From Amoebidium appalachense (taxonomy: Eukaryota > Ichthyosporea): a stretch of DNA of 64,000 nt. The notes under the pieces were generated by a model that saw nothing but the letters and a program-made list of their open reading frames with translations, ran no database searches and was not told the DNA's origin. Position numbers and translations under genes: made by a program. This document shows positions 63,296 through 64,000 of this stretch, one piece after another; positions within the stretch are counted from its first letter, which is position 1; each line of letters starts with the position of its first letter. The stretch is taken from assembly GCA_963693365.1 (NCBI GenBank), contig CAVNZM010000002.1, forward strand, positions 434,001-498,000. Reading direction: 5' to 3'.

Positions 63296-64000
63296 GAAAG
63301 ACGGGAGGAAAGAGAAAGAGAAAGAAAGAGAGGACGAGAGATAGGAAGAGGAAGCGGGAAAGGGAGAGGGAGAAAGATTTGTGTGCTCGTAAGGTGGGGG
63401 TGGGGGGGGGGGGGGGGGGGGGGGGGGAGGGGGGGCAGGGGGAGGGGGGGAGGGTGTGTGAGCCGTGGGTGTGTGTGTGCGTGTGTGTGGGTGGGACGGA
63501 GGCAAGGAGGGGGAGGGAGAGAGGGAGGGATAGAGAGAGAACGGGGAGAGGGAGAGAGAGAGAGGGAAGGAGGGAGGGAGAGAAAGAGAGAGAGCGGGAG
63601 AGGGAAAGGTAGGAGAGAGAGAGGGGGGGGGGGGGGGGGGGGGGACGGAGGGAGGGAGGGAAGGAGAGTGTGTGAGTTTGTATGCCCAAGTGAATGGGTG
63701 GGTAAAACGGTAGGGATGGGGGGAAGGGGTGTGCACGTGCACTGCAAACCAGCAGGTTTGCGCTGGCACATGAGTTTGGGTGTGTGTGTGCATGGGGCGG
63801 GGGGCTAAAGGGATGGACGAGAATAATGTGTGGTGTAGAAACAGTTGTCAGCCATGTCAGCCCCCCCCCCCCCCCCCCAAAAAAAAAAAAAGAGAGAGAA
63901 AGAAAAGAAAAACCCACCATAGTCCCACAAGCATTCCTGTCTTTCCCAACCCTTATCTCGGGCACTCACAACAACAACAACAAAAAACACCTGAACACCA
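63156..64000. other. Low-complexity right edge
   Basis: G tracts (63260-63294, 63403-63428, 63626-63644), GA-rich purine DNA at 63296-63660 and CA/TG pieces. It is probably intron of the cyclin gene. No exon was recognised. Confidence 0.5.

Overview
The window is nuclear DNA of an intron-rich eukaryote. Genes are split into many short exons (24 to 332 nt), mostly with GT-AG splice sites, and some lie next to TATA-like or TGACGTCA motifs. Introns and spacers are full of poly-C/poly-G tracts and (CA)n/(TG)n, (GA)n arrays. The gene set (Agd3-type deacetylase, GT10 fucosyltransferase-like enzyme, MPC1, ISD11/LYRM4, two-finger GATA factor, cyclin) fits a protist, perhaps a unicellular relative of animals and fungi. 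I cannot fix the species from sequence alone. Most long open frames in the window are microsatellite translations, not genes.

Layout: 1448-9656 (+) is a 16-exon Agd3-like, membrane-anchored polysaccharide deacetylase. 13115-18542 (+) is a 6-exon MPC1-like subunit of the mitochondrial pyruvate carrier. 20447-20632 (+) is the last exon of a RING-finger protein. 22241-31877 (-) is a 12-exon GT10 family glycosyltransferase. 33403-34920 (-) is an intronless GATA-type transcription factor. 35-44.9 kb is gene-poor and carries poly-A retroelement remnants, a 48-G tract between inverted arms and a diverged tandem array. 44898-50124 (-) is an unrecognised, probably nuclear protein, divergent from 50857-53580 (+), ISD11/LYRM4. 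54747-55439 (-) is a possible small secreted protein next to a foldback element. 60697-62282 (-) is the C-terminal part of a cyclin whose 5' end was not found.

Functionally the genes are ordinary housekeeping and cell-surface genes: two carbohydrate-active enzymes, two mitochondrial proteins, and regulators. They do not form a cluster.

The most striking feature is in the introns. A dispersed repeat family of about 100-240 bp ends in a poly-C tract, often followed by (CA)n. All 17 copies I found lie in introns or probable introns, and all are in the sense orientation of the host gene. The 3' half of the well-preserved copies has no AG dinucleotide until the C tract. This is what one would expect of introner-like or mobile 3'-splice-region elements, and it is the best candidate here for an undescribed system.
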